64,000 nt of DNA from Amaurobius ferox (GCA_951213105.1 OX578145.1:13274707-13338706); one strand, 5' to 3'. Shown: positions 35,412 through 48,136, counted from the stretch's first letter. The notes: generated by a model not told the origin, from the sequence alone. Program-made: numbers and translations.

Positions 35412-35466
<55 letters not shown>

Positions 35467-35893
35467 CTATGTGTGTATATGTATGTATGTATGTATGTGA
35501 CTGTATGTGCATGTGTGTATATGAGCGTGTGTATGTGCGTGTGTGTATATGCGCATGAGTCTATATGTGCGCTCGCGCTATCACGTGTTTGTATGCGTGT
35601 GTATATGTATGTGTATATTTGTGTATGCGTGTATATGTGTGTGTGAATATGAGTGTGTATGTGTATGTATGTGTGTGTGTGTATATGTGTGTGTGTATGT
35701 GTGTGTGTGTATATGTGTGTGTTTTTGTGTGTGTATGTGTGTGTGTATATGTGTGTGTGTATGTGTGTATGTGCGTGTGATAATGCGTGTGTTTGTGTGA
35801 TAACGTGTGTTTGTGTGATAACGTGTGTTTGTGTGATAATGTGTGTGTTTGTGTGATAATGTGTGTGTTTGTGTGATAATGTGTGTGTGTGTC
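35396..35893. repeat. Compound CT and GT microsatellite, about 500 bp
   Basis: A (CT)n tract (35396-35451) followed by 440 bp of GT with TATG, TGTA and TGATAA interruptions. Toward the end a unit TGTGTGTTTGTGTGATAACG recurs about five times (35785-35890). The overlapping frames rich in cysteine and valine are artefacts. Confidence 0.95.
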
Positions 35894-36010
35894 CGTGAGT
35901 CTGTGAACGCTATATCTCAGGACTGAATGGGGTGTTTCGAACGAAATTTAGTACGCTTGTTTCAATCAATGAATTCTATATTTAAAGTTGCTAGTGTGGT
36001 ACGACTGACT
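35894..36010 (-). repeat. Family A-like fragment after the microsatellite
   Basis: GTGAGTCTGTGAACGCTATA, then a TGAATGG block and TTCGAACGAAATTTAGTAC, matches in order the reverse-strand A sequence that follows its GT tract. The CT/GT microsatellite may therefore have grown from the simple-sequence tract of an old A-type element. Confidence 0.5.
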
Positions 36011-36545
36011 TAGTCAAACACCTCAGATGTTTACAAAATAGACAGCACATAGCAAGTTTTATGCCTGTCGTGATAATTATAGCTTTTTCCGTAATGGAAA
36101 GAAGTGATAAACTTAAAACCTAGATCGGTCGGTCTTTGAAATATCGGCCTTCTTAGAAAATATAACCATTTCATAGCATGGACATGCATTCATTTTTTTG
36201 GTTGAATTTATAATGAATCAATTAAATTGCTAATATATAAGAAGTTTTGCAATAGTAAACATTAGAAAGGGCAGCATAATACATTAACTTCGCCATTTCA
36301 AAAGTGTAAGAACATTAAAAGTATAAAAAACCGTGTTTACATAATAGAATGCCGTAAAGAAAAATTCTTAACGTAAAAATAAGTAAAAAAATTCGTAAAA
36401 GCATGTGATATTTTACGTAATGAGTTTAATTTATGACTGCTACAACAAGATAATTAGATGAAAATATTCAAGAGTTTAGAAAAACATTTAATTTTCGTTT
36501 TCTCGTGGAAGAAAATGACTCCATTTTTTTTTACTCACTACCTTT
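36011..36545. other. Unannotated stretch
   Basis: AT-rich, nothing recognised. Confidence 0.5.
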
Positions 36546-37259
36546 TCTGTTTTATCTGGCATACTTTTCTGCACGACAAGAGTGTGAAATTGTTAATTCG
36601 AGTAATTTAACTTAACCTGCTCATGAATATTCATCCCTATTTTGTGTTCGCATTTCATTCCTTTATATGGTGTCATAGGGAACATAATATACATTTTTAA
36701 TAATAATACTTAATTAATCGGAATCTTCTTTATCGCATCTTGTTCTATTGATACCAAGTATACTACAACTGGCTATGTATGTAATTTCTTTGAATTATTT
36801 TAATAGTGGAACGCAATAATTGCGTATACATATTTTCCTTATGTTTTGATAGTAAAAACTTAAAATACCACATCTAAGTCATAAAATCGAAAATATAGAA
36901 ATTATTTTTTGTATACTGTTCTGTATGACAAGTGTATGAAATTGTTCATTCGAGTAATTTAACTTAACTGATTCATGAATATTCCCTATTTTGTGTTTGA
37001 ATTTCATTCCTGTATGGTGTTATAAGGAACGCATTACATATCAGAGCTATTTTTAATAATAATAATAACAATACTTAATCGGTACCAGGAATCAAATCTT
37101 GTTCTTTGAATTTTGTTCTATTGATATCAAGTATACTACTACTGGCCATATATAAGAAATTCCTGCGAATTATTTTAATAGTGGAATGCAATAATTGCGT
37201 ACACATATTTTCCTTATGTTTTGTAAAATAATTTTAAAGCACCACATCTAAGCCATTAA
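36546..37259 (+). repeat. Tandem duplication with a 352-bp period
   Basis: CGAGTAATTTAACTTAAC recurs at 36599 and 36951, and the similarity runs through TATTTTGTGTT, TTGTTCTATTGAT, TAATAGTGGAA and CCACATCTAAG (36868 and 37242). Small indels separate the copies. The second copy is cut at its end by the MITE at 37260. Confidence 0.85.
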
Positions 37260-37497
37260 CATTAGAACTACGGAAGCGGTCATTTTGACCGCATAACTAT
37301 TTTGAGAAACTATTCCTCCAAAACGGCTAATTCCAGTCTATTGAAATTTTATGACTTTTCTCATTTTCTTAACGTTATTGAAAACACAGAAGAAAATAAG
37401 AAAAGTCATAAAATTTCAATGGGCTGGGATTAGCAGTTTTGAAGGAATCGTTTGAAGTCTTTATGCGGTCAAAATGACCGCTTCCGTCATTGTAGTG
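37260..37497. mobile_element. Palindromic MITE of piggyBac type
   Basis: TTAA flanks both ends (37256-37259 and 37498-37501). The terminal inverted repeats read CATTAGAACTACGGAAGCGG and, inverted, CACTACAATGACGGAAGCGG, followed by TCATTTTGACCGCATAA on both sides. The inner halves (ATTTTATGACTTTTCTCATT and its inverse) also pair, so nearly the whole 238 bp forms one hairpin. TTAA targets and these ends fit piggyBac; there is no transposase. Confidence 0.85.
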
Positions 37498-37501
37498 TTA
37501 A

Positions 37502-38615
37502 ATAGAATACTATATAGATAAGCCGTTTTTTGAAATAGGCAAAAAGAAGTAAAATAAAATGAAATGTAAACAATGAAATGAATATTACTATTAATACTAG
37601 TAAATAGTTTACGCATTACACAATGTGGTGACTATGGCACACATAATAATATATTATGATATGTAATGGAGATTAAGATGTCATCAGTACCCGTCATAGT
37701 TTGCGAAAATGAATGTAAGAAGATGGTAGAGGTCAAACGAATAGAGGCTCGCAAGGTAAAAAGGATAGATGAAATGCCAGAGGGAAGATAATAAAAAATT
37801 GGTCAGGCCTCTAAATTTATATATGTGCAAGAACTAGTAATGTCAACGAATGAGACATCGAATAAGCGAATTTGTCTTAGAATGTAGTCCAGAATTATCG
37901 CCAACGCTCCAAGAGAGAATGGCACAAGGACTTGAAAAAAAAATCCGATGACGATTCACGCATATTTGCAACTGAAAATTTAGACTAGTGTATATGATAA
38001 ATAAGATTGAACGAAAAGGATAGACCTTATTGGTCTTTCTTTTAACTTTGCCTTTATAACTAATTTACTCCAGCTATCAGAAAGCGCTGCTAGTGATCTG
38101 CATAATTTGAACCTCGGCAAGTAGTAACGATTCGGCAACGGAAGTAACATTTCAACTACTTCGTTTACGCTCTGCAAGATTAATGGTTCAAAATATTTCC
38201 TTAATATGCCCCTGAGCAACACTTACAAAATGGTATAGGAACCTAGTCATAAAGAAAGTGATATGCAAAAAGTTTTGGCTTTTTAAAAACATTACTGTTT
38301 GTACACATTTGTATCCATTTATTTGTGTAAAATTGATAAAGAATATGATTAGTTAAATGAATAATAACTAATTTTACCGGTACTCTTGGTGCTTTCCACT
38401 CCTACTCGGAGCAGTTCTTGTTCTCTTGCAGATCTTACAGAGCAACTGGAGAAACCATGAACAATAAGTACTGTGTAAGGAAGTGTACTACCGTCACACT
38501 AAAATAAGAAATAAATATAAAAACTTCGTAAAAGCTTTTATTCAAAATATATTGATATTAACCATTGCCCTAAATTTATAATTTGGTAGTGTTTTACTTC
38601 TTGCTATCACGTTAT
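37502..38615. other. Unannotated stretch
   Basis: No recognised gene or repeat. The frame at 37980-38222 on the minus strand has no known domain. Confidence 0.5.
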
Positions 38616-38636
38616 TTATATATATATATATATATA

Positions 38637-40320
38637 CAGGGTGTCCAGTGCTATCGGGACCCAATGGCTATTTCCTCAACCGTTAGTCACAGAGATGTAC
38701 TTCCAATTGCAAAAATGTTTTAAATTTTAAAATCTATTATCTTAGAAACAGTTTAAATCAATAAATATATTTTTCAAAGACATACGAAATACAAATTTTT
38801 ATACGGCCTCCGGTCCTACAAGTTATATTTAGGAAAATCATCCCCATACAATGTCATGCAAAATAAAAAAAATCATTCCTTTACGACCAAAATTCACCGA
38901 GTTATATCTGCTTAAAGTTGGAGCACTTTTTGTGCTGAGAAAGGGGGGTTATACACAAAATAATTGGAGAGACAAATATTTCGCAGCAATTTCATTATTT
39001 TTTGCAGCAATATACCTTACACTATTAACTATACTAAGCATTAAAGTTATAATTATTTGTAACACATAAAAAAATATCAAAAATACAGCTTGTACTGACA
39101 ATAGAGGTAAAAAAAATACAACTTGTATTAAATGATATAAGGAAAAAGGAACAGCCTCGTTGAATTAGAAAATAAAACATATTTTAAAATGCGAATATAC
39201 GCATTTAAGAAACTGAAAATCATATTACAAACCGCGTTATCGTAATATTTGCCCGACTGCAATGCAAACTGTATGCTCGACTACAATGCTTCCTTCGGCT
39301 GCAATGCAAAAACGCACCTGTGAAGAAAATTCTTCCTGTACTTTGCGCAGCATAGTCGGTGTTACACATGTGCATACTACGAAAATACCATTTAGCAAAT
39401 TTGCCGGACTCATTGATTCTTTTCTATAGACTTTATTTTTCAAGAAACCCCAGAAAAAGTAATCTAAAAAGTTCAAGTCTGGTGATCATGGGTGCCACTC
39501 AACAGGACCTCCGTACCCAATAATATTATTTTCAAATGTTGCGGCTAGAACAGTACGTGGTTTAAGTGATTTGTGTGCTGGCGTACCGTCATGCTGAAAC
39601 CCCATCTGTGATAAATCTCGTAAGGAAATACATTCGCCAAGAAGTCAGTTACTGGGCCTTGTAAAATCTGTGCATACTTTTCCGATGTTAAAGCGCCATC
39701 AAAAATGAATGGCCCAATTAAAGCCCAACTTCTTCCATATGCCACACCAAACATTTACTGACCCACGCACTTGATGTCTGTTCGGTCTAATGATGTGCTG
39801 GTTTTGCAGAGACCAATGTGGCTATTTTGAGTATTTACAGTACCCTGTCTTGTAAATTGACACTCGTCGGTCCACAGAATGTCACAACAAACGACGGAAT
39901 ATCGTCTTGTCTGTTTAAAATGTAATTGCAGAAGTCAAAGCGACGCTCTTTGTCTCCTGACATTAATTATTGTCCCAGTATCGGGCGATACAGATATGCA
40001 CCATATGTGTATAAAATGTTCCACATTTGATATCCACATGCTTCTTACACTACACTGTTGATGAGCGAGGGCATATCCCAGAACATCCTCCACAGGTATG
40101 CGCATTGTTGAGTCCGTGATTCTTGTTGATCTAGGACGATTTCGAACGCTACCCGATTCTCTTAAGAGATTTACAACTTTTAAAATAGTACTAGCAGATA
40201 GATGATTTTCATTCGGGAATTTCATAGCATACTTCCTTGCAGCCTCTCGCTTATTCCGATTAAATTCCCCGTAAAGTAATACCATTTCAATGTACTGCCT
40301 GTTATTAAACATTTTTCGTT
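38637..40320 (-). mobile_element. Tc1/mariner-type transposon remnant, one end missing
   Basis: The 3' end of the element (left here) is CAGGGTGTCCAGTGCTATCG directly after a TA microsatellite (38615-38636). The transposase lies on the minus strand at 39237-40312. No matching inverted end is found upstream of the transposase start (40313-40500), so the element is truncated or that end has decayed. Confidence 0.75.
39237..40312 (-). pseudogene. Mariner-type transposase (DUF4817-like), frameshifted
   Basis: The N-terminus MFNNRQYIEMVLLYGEFNRN has the helix-turn-helix start seen in this family, with a second DNA-binding part around STRITDSTMRIPVEDVLGY. Catalytic motifs are readable in shifted frames: WTDECQFT (D1, about 39860), FQHDGTPAHKS (D2, about 39585), and SPDLNFLDYFFWGFLKNKVY (D3, about 39470). 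An in-frame TGA at 39486-39488 replaces what is usually arginine before SPDL. Further frameshifts lie near 39990 and 39755. The gene is dead. Confidence 0.85.
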
Positions 40321-41402
40321 TATCACTTCACATTTGCTACAAGCAAATGCTGCATCAGAAACTTTAGAACAACAGGAACGAAATAAACAAAACAACACTT
40401 TTTCAACTCTGGCAAAGTATAAAATTTAATGTTTCTCGTCTGCTGCCGTTTTAGAAGGAAAATTAAATGTTAAATATTTGTCGTCTGCTGAGCATTTTAT
40501 ACTTCATTTCAGCTTATTCAGATACTCTCTACAAATCTGTTATTTTTTAGGTGTTATGTGCCTTTATTATTTTAGATTTAATGTGCGTAATTTTGTATTT
40601 CCGTCTGCGTTTTTTTATTACGCTGCAACTGGTCTCATTACTGGTCTAGTACCGTATAAATATTTGAATTTCGTAATTTTTACAGTAATGCTTTTATTGA
40701 CTTAAACGACTATTACGATAATGTGTTACCTCATCTATAGGATAAAAGGCAATGTCTGTCTGTGTGTCTGTCTGTCAGTGTGTCTGTGTGTCTTATACAC
40801 TATAGGCTCAGCAACCGCGCATCGCAGAGCTACGAAATTTGGCAATCGGAGACCCGGAGAGGGGGGGGGGGGAGGTGACACGTGAAAACCGATTTTTAAA
40901 ATTTGAATTATTTTTTTGTGTTATTTAATGTTTTGTGCGATTTTGACCGTTTTTTCCCTTTTTTTCTCCACCATCCAGATATCGTAGAAAGAAAAAACAA
41001 ATCACACGACCGGAAAGAGCAGACAATAAAATCGGAGTAAAAATATATCAATTTCAAATCTGAGGGACAAATTCTAATATTTTTTAAAGATTTTAAAACA
41101 AAAGTCACTTTCGGCTCAAAAAACGAACTTTCATTTTCAAGTCCTCGCGTCGGGAAAAGTACCGATAATTTCGACTAATAATTTACATTTTTAGAAAGCT
41201 CAAACATCAGGCATTCTTGCAAGCCCAATCTGGTCAAGAAATAAGAACAAGTAGCCGCACGATCCGGATTTTAAGAACGTAATGATTTTCAATTTCTCTT
41301 CCAAACCGCGAAAGAAGAGATCGACTTTTCACCCACATGTGCGCGCAGACGCACGATGTTTCTATGGTGGAGGGAGGGTTCTGACGAGGTTGCGTATACA
41401 AA
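40321..41402. other. Unannotated stretch with GTCT microsatellite and poly-G
   Basis: A GTCT/GTGT tract at about 40751-40793 is followed by GGCTCAGCAACCGCGCATCG and a G13 run near 40862. GAACGTAATGATTTTCAATT and GCGCGCAGACGCAC near 41275-41350 are unassigned. No gene seen. Confidence 0.5.
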
Positions 41403-41657
41403 ACTTCATTTTCTAAAAAGATAACTGCTAAAGGTGTTAATAAGAATGCTGTGAAAAAATTAATCTGTCATCAAGATTACTATATCTGTCTAACAAGGCG
41501 AAGATATAATAGAGTTGAACAATTTAAAATTGCAAGTAAAGACCATCAGATTTATACTGTTAAGCAAATTGAAATGGGATTAACCACTTATGATGATAAA
41601 CATCATATTTTAAATGACGGAATTAAGAGCTTAGCATATGGTCATTACAAAATTTAA
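41403..41657 (+). pseudogene. C-terminal fragment of a Polinton/Maverick-type DNA polymerase B
   Basis: The open frame runs through KKITAKGVNKNAVKKLICHQ, then DHQIYTVKQIEMGLTTYDDK, ILNDGIKSLAYGHYKI and a stop. The order AKG-V, a DY motif, Y-T, YDDK and DGI-LAYGH is what I recall for the C-terminus of protein-primed DNA polymerase B of Polintons/Mavericks and relatives. Only about 80 codons are left and the polymerase motifs themselves are missing. The match is from memory and needs a search. Such elements are virus-like; this piece is an inert relic. Confidence 0.55.
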
Positions 41658-42665
41658 ATGATGGAATTATGGTGGATTTAATTGTGGTGATATATTGTAT
41701 ACATCGGGTGGTGGTTGGGACCACAATTAAAAAACTTAAACACTGAAGAAATGAAAAAATAAATGAAAAGAAAGTTAGGGGTATTGTCGCGGTGCAATTA
41801 TGTATCGGGTGGTGGTGGGGACAATCTTAAAAAAAAAAAAAAAAAAAACTTTTTTCGCTGAGCAGCATCGTTATTTCTTAAATACTAAATTCACATTCAA
41901 CATCATCAGTCTCAAAAATACTTTCATGTCACTTCCGATGCAATACTAAAAATGCAGGCAAACGAATACAATTTCATTTATGTAAAACAAAAAAATAGAG
42001 GAGCATACCTCTATAAAAACATAGGAGCAGCTGATCCTGGCTGCGAGTACACATCAAAGGGATCCTTTTCCTAGGGTTATAGGTACAGAAATCTTCAGAA
42101 TCTCACAGGTCACAAACATTAGAATAAATTCACTTTACAAATCAATTATCAAGACCCCTCCCCCTAGAACGTTATTTTTCATCTTAAAATTTCATTATTA
42201 GCTTTAACGTCATTAAACTAAAACAAACTCCACGGAGTTATGGTGCCAGCGAGTTTGCCACGGTCAGAATTTGTAAGAGTAGCGAACAGGCTGGTCGCCG
42301 AAGGCGGCTAGTAACATAATAAAGTATGTTAAAAATACTATCAAACAAGTTGGCCCAGACAGATATAAATCGATCATGACGAGTAAATTAAAAGCTTTTA
42401 ATGGCTACGCATCAGAAATTAATTGAACTACTTTTATGCTAGCATCCCTCAAGTTATTGATATTTTATGCATTTGGGAAACTTCTAGTCAATTAAGCAGT
42501 GTAAATTCATAAAATACTATTTATGTTTTTAATTGTATAAGAACACAATAAAATTTTACTAATTAATACAACAAAAAATACGTGCTTACTGCGAGCGTGC
42601 ATACCCCCTCACAAAAACTGGAAGACTGATTCTTCCTTCCGCAACATGCTTATAGGAGAAAAATA
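41658..42665. other. Unannotated stretch after the polymerase fragment
   Basis: The phrase ATCGGGTGGTGGT occurs twice (about 41703 and 41795) in a direct repeat of about 90 bp. An A19 run lies at about 41830. No further element gene is recognisable. Confidence 0.45.
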
Positions 42666-43579
42666 TCTGATGTGGGCAACAAATGACTTTCCTTATATAA
42701 TGCAATGAATGTACTAATTTTACAGTTAAAAATATGTTATTCTTATAGTAGATACTTATATTCTTTCCAAGATATTGAATTTTCTTCAATGAGTCATCAT
42801 TTTCATTGATATAGCGTCATTTTTATCCATTTGCCGAGATTTTTGTTAATTTTGCAACAATTAAAAATGTCGCCAAGTTGTCGACATTCCGCCAAATTCG
42901 TCGTCAAAATCTCGCCAAGCGTTATGGACGGAGAAATAAGTTATTCTCACAGCAGATAAATGACAATTGGCGTTCAAATACAAAAGTATTACTCAAAGTA
43001 TCTTTTTTCATGAATGGAACAAGCTAGATCCACGAGAATAATGTCACCCAATTTATCGCATGGTATTACATATGAAAAGTGAACATGTTTCTCAAAAGGA
43101 TATATATTTTGTTTATTTTATATAACTTTTTCATAATTTTTTTGAAAAATGTGCAATGTCTCGAGAACGGTTCATGTTAGAGTTTTAAAATTTATGTCAA
43201 TCGTTTTCTAATAAAAAATTACGTAAGAAATATTTATTTGCTTAACTTTATTAGCAGTTTTGATTTTTTGACGATTTTTCAAAATTTTACTCGAAAATGT
43301 AGGGGGGTTCTGAACATTCGATTGCGTATAAAAACAATAAGTTTCCAGTGTTTACGGATTGTGATTTTTGTACCAAATTTCGTTCGAATCGGTCCATTCG
43401 TTTGTTAGTTATCGTCTCCACAGACTCACTGACGCACACACACACACAGACATCACTTCAAAAATGTTTGATTCGTGATCAGGGATGCTTGAAACATGCT
43501 CTCCCGTCGAAAACTCGAATTCGAATTTTCGATCCCGTCACAATACTTTCCTTATACATTATGTATATAAGGAAAGTAA
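42666..43579 (+). mobile_element. Family A element, copy 6, full length
   Basis: 5' end TCTGATGTGGGCAACAAATG, all internal blocks, a short CA tract (43435-43448) and the 3' hairpin ending AAGGAAAGTAAA. Short frames that start MFTDCDFCTKF are shared with other copies and are not genes. Confidence 0.85.
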
Positions 43580-44938
43580 AAAGAGGGGGAATCCTGATTT
43601 TTCTTACTTAGAGTCTGAGCTGGAGTATTTACCATTTGTTGCTTTAGATAGTGGATTTTTTTCTGAAAATTGTTGATCGTGCTTCTTTCAAATGTTCGAA
43701 GCCACCTATCACAGCAAGAAAGATCCAGTTAAAACTTATAGCAATATTGCTTGCCTTCATTTCTATCCTAAAATTGGTCTTAACATAACCAGAATTCTTA
43801 AGTTTAATTTCAAAATAATATTCTCTTCTAACAATTAAGTAAAATTTTCTGTCCTCCAGGATCCTATTAAAATGTTTAATAATTGGAGGCATTTATCAAA
43901 TTTCATGTCAATGCGGACTATCGTGCATGGATCAAAACAAATGCGCCTTAAAGTACGGCTTAAAAGAACATTAAGATTGCATAAAAACCGAAGAAATTAA
44001 TAAGTCGTTAATCACTAATCATCGTTGGATCGGTAGTCACCCGTTTAGTTTTTCTTCTGCTTCCATTATTCAAACGTGCTCTTCCGCTTTCGATTAGGAT
44101 TTCTGATTCTGAATCTTTTCATATCAATAAAACTTCAGTCATCTGGTTGATGATTTGTCAATGACTCTCTATTTCTCAGAGATTTGGTAATGCCAGGACT
44201 GATTACTTGTTTATTTAAGTTCACATAATCTGCATTTCCTTTTTTCTTGTTTACGTCTATTGTTCATATTTTCTCATTTCGTCTATTTTTCTCTTTTTAT
44301 TTCCCTTATATGCGTTACACATAGGCAACACTACTTAACCAGACTTTGTCGTTAGCCAATTTCAGTATGATAGACTTAATCTTGTGATTATTTGGGTGTT
44401 CAAGACCATACTTATTGCACTAAATCGGAAATGTAAATGATTTCCGAAGCGAAATAAGCTAATATATCTTTATTTGTGCTGCATTTTACGCTGTGAGCCC
44501 GTTCATTATAAAATTGAATAAATAACATTTTAATATTAACTTTTAGCAATATTCTGTATTTCATTTACACAAAACAAATTGAAAAACTGAGAACGCGAGA
44601 AGAAAGACTTGAAAGAAATGACTGCTGCGGGAAATCAAATGTTGTGTTTGATGCGTTAAATTAATCATGCGTCATTCATTTCTAAGTCCCATTTGATTTT
44701 TTCTTACCCTGAGGTAATTCAACATTTTTTCTTTTTACGGTTCGCTGTATCTTGGAAAAGTCACGTGACACAGAGAGGGCGTTTCTATGGATCGAACAAT
44801 TTCAAATGCATTCAAGTGTTTTAGAAGATTTCTTCAGAAGGTTACAGGTTTCCCGTTTTTAGAAAGTTTTCTGGCAAAATTTTCTAGAAAACGATTTGAT
44901 TTGTCACTGAAAGAGGTTTTTCCTCTTCTTCTTTGGCA
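43580..44938. other. Unannotated stretch
   Basis: No gene or recognised repeat seen. Short reading frames lack domains. Confidence 0.5.
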
Positions 44939-45200
44939 CAGACTGTTCGGCGTACCCGAAGGTATAATTTGGACAGCTGGGAAGTGCCTTCAAATTTGCA
45001 CCGGAACCCAGTGGCAGGCATTCACAGGACAGCACCCTACTTCCCCTACCACCAACCTCTCGTAAGGACTTACGGACCCACATGTTTAATGTGATCGTAC
45101 TCCGCGTGAACACGGCGAGGGTTTCGACATAGGCAGGAACCGAACTCGGGTCGTCCGGGTGCAACCCCCGCCCGTTAACCATTGGGTTGTTGCGCCCTCG
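44939..45200 (-). mobile_element. tRNA-derived SINE, degenerate
   Basis: Minus strand: tRNA-like head near 45200-45130 with box B changed to CGAGTTCGGTTCC, then the body with CGTAAGTCCTTACGAGAGG, and a tail near 44939. Shorter than the 33727 copy through internal deletions. No clear target-site duplication. Confidence 0.8.
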
Positions 45201-46387
45201 AAAAGAGGCTGTTCGGAATGAACCTTGATACTATAACCTGGTTAACAAACTTTTTTAAGTAACTAGAGGGCTTCACCCGTTGCGTTCTATACGCTTCACC
45301 AACCCTAATAAGTCGCTGTGTGAGTTGGGTTCCTAATTGCTGGCGCTCGTAAAGTTCGCTTTGCAAGTTGGGTTTCTAATTGCTGGCGTTTGAAAAGCTC
45401 GTTCCACGAGCTCTTTCAAACCAAACTAAAGTTTAAATTGGAAAATGGTTTATTTCATCGTGATTCCCTATTATTTTTCTACAAATGGGCTAATGGGCTT
45501 AACATTTTTTTCCCAGGGGGGTGGGGATGCTGAAAATGATTGTATTCGAAATTTAGAGATTATTATCAACTCAAAATTTAGAGATTATTATATTGAAATA
45601 TGCATTGTTACAAAGTAAATTTGAATAGATGGTACTCACTTTTTAAAATTAGTATGCACCAATTTTTAAAAATTAGTTTTAACCACCTTTAAAAAATATT
45701 TCCCCTTTCATAACAGAATTCTGATCTTTCTGGAGACAGAGCAAATAAACTAAGAAATTGGACATTCATAAACATACCAAACGCAATAATCCTAAGTTTT
45801 CCATTCAGATAAAAGTTTAAGTTGTTTTTATTAATATACACATGGGAGAAAACACAGAGTTGTGGTTTAATGTTCTAATTTAAAAAAACATTTTTCTAAT
45901 TTTTTTCCCTTCACATTGGCTTTTAATAAAGTTAACAATTTTTCACGGGGGGGGGGGGGTACTTTGGCATTCCTCTGACCCTCCTAAATACGCCCATGAA
46001 TGTGCCAAATTTTATATTTTGTATGGTGTAGTTTTTACGGTACTAGATAGAGAAATTCGATGTACGCTCTAATGAGGAAGAATATTTTCAGTGCATATAA
46101 ATAGAATAACACGTCAGCTACAGAGAATCTAAAAAAGGACTTAGTCCTGCAAAAATTCAACTATGTAGGTACATACTTGCAAAAAATTTTGGCCTTACTA
46201 TTACTAGTCTGTACAGGACGTGAACTCGCAGCTCAAATATTTTGTCTTTCAGTTTGGCATTAAATAGTTCTTAACCTTTTGCTTACGGGTGGGACAGCGT
46301 CTATTCCAAACAAAGAACCTCTAAAAAAGACAGGTATTTAACATACCCTATTCCAAACAGTTCGATTCCCCTTTGCAGACATTGACG
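45201..46387. other. Unannotated stretch with duplicated fragments
   Basis: A 60-bp direct duplication with GTTGGGTT-CTAATTGCTGGCG (45325-45385). The parts near 45430-45480 and 46000-46060 resemble 46395-46500, that is, the beginning of the C-type copy next door, suggesting a second broken copy. A G13 run is at about 45947. Confidence 0.5.
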
Positions 46388-47762
46388 TCCAAGGACGAAA
46401 GTTTGAATTGAAAATCGGTTTATTTCAACGTATTTTTCAAACATTTCTCTACAAGTGTACCAAATTTTATATTTTTGTATGCTACAAATTTTGCGGTACG
46501 AGAGAGAGAAACTCCAGAGATGATCCGATGTTCTGTCTGTGCGTGTGTTTGTCTGTCTCTGCAATGTATGTATCCACTCTAACTCAAAAACTAATTGAAT
46601 TTCATAAAATTTTGGTAGGCAAGTCCCTTGTGGGTGACCCTGATACTGATTAGAATTTGGCACAATTCGATAAAAGAACCTGTCTTTTTTGCGAAATGAT
46701 CCGCAAAAATTGCCTTTATCTGCTCTAGCTGAAATCTGCTCTAGCTGAAATCTGCTCTAGCTGAAATCTGTTCTAGCTCTTTTATGAAATGGTCCACGAA
46801 AGTTGTCAAAATCTAAAACAAAAGAATACATATGCTCAAATATATCGATCAAATGCTTGTTTAATAGGTAATTTTTGACAATGAAAAGAATAAGACTAAC
46901 CCCGTTTCTTTAGAACGAGTCATTCTGGAGATATTTTAGTTTTTTTGCATTTTCGCTCCGGCACCTTTAAAAAAAATCTGATGTGGGCAACACATGACTT
47001 TCCTTATATAATGCAATGAATTTACTACTTTTACAGTTAAAAAAAATGTTATTCTTATAGTAGATACTTATATTCTTTCCAAGATATTGAATTTTCTTCA
47101 ATTAGTTGTAATTTTGATTGATTTAGCGTCATTTTTATCCATTTGGCGAGATTTTTGTTAATTTGGCAACAATTAAAAAAGTTGCCAAGTTGGCGACATC
47201 TCGCCAAATTCGTCGTCAAAATCTCGCCAAGCATTATGGACGAAGAAATAAGTTATTCTTACAGTAGATAAATAACTATTGGCGTTCAAATACAAAAGTA
47301 TTACTCAAAGTATCTTTTTTCATGACTGGAACGAGCTAGATCCACGAGAATGATGTCACCCAATTTATCGCATGGTGTTACACATGAAAAGTAAACATGG
47401 TTCTCAATAGGAAATCTTTTTTTTATTTTATGACTTTTTGATAATTTTTTTGAAAAATGTGCAATATCTCGAGAACGGTTCATGTTAGCGTTCTAAAATT
47501 TATGTCAATCGTTTTCTAATGAAAAATTACATAAGAAATGTCTATTAGCGTAACTGTATTAGCGGTTTTGATTTTTTGACGAATTTTTCAAAATTTCACT
47601 CAAAAATTTAGGGGGGGTTCTGAACATTCGATTGCGTATAAAAACAATAGGCTTCCAGTGTTTACGGATTGTGATTTTTGTACCAAATTTCGTTCGAATC
47701 GGCCCATTCGTTCGTCAGTTATCGTCTCCACAGACTCACTGACACACACACACACACACACA

Positions 47763-47827
<65 letters not shown>

Positions 47828-48136
47828 ACACACAGACATCACTTCAAAAATGCTTGATTCGTGATCAGGGATGCTTGAAACGTGCTCTCCCGTCGAAAAC
47901 TCAAATTCGAATTTTCGACCCCGTCACAATACTTTCCTTATACATTATGTATATAAGGAAAGTAATAAGTCCAGTTACCCAATGAAAACGATAATTGAAT
48001 TAAAAGTGCAATTTCTTTGTAATTTTGGGGTGTTATTTTGTGCAATTAAACTCAATTTAATAGATTAATGAAGAAATAAAGAGAACTTGGATATGAGTCT
48101 GAAGGGAAAGTTATGTGCTGCCCACATCAGAGTTTT
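46388..48136 (-). mobile_element. Family C element, copy 4, interrupted by a family A element
   Basis: The left part (46388-46976) holds the C phrases GCAATGTATGTATCCACTCT and ACCCTGATACTGATTAGA. The right part (47967-48136) holds the C continuation AATTGAATTAAAAGTGCA, AATTAAACTCAATTTAAT and AAAGTTATGTGCTGCCCACA. A complete A lies between. A 16-bp tandem (CTGCTCTAGCTGAAAT, about four units, 46719-46777) is internal. No coding capacity. Confidence 0.8.
46977..47966 (+). mobile_element. Family A element, copy 7, nested in family C
   Basis: Complete from TCTGATGTGGGCAACACATG to the hairpin end AAGGAAAGTAAT. The CA tract is long (about 47742-47835). Because the flanking C sequence continues on the other side, the element's ends can be placed within a few bases, which supports TC at the 5' end and GTAAT at the 3' end. 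Confidence 0.85.

Noticed and set aside
35395..35856. Several overlapping cysteine/valine-rich frames
   Set aside because: Artefacts of the GT/CT microsatellite; no conserved start or domain.
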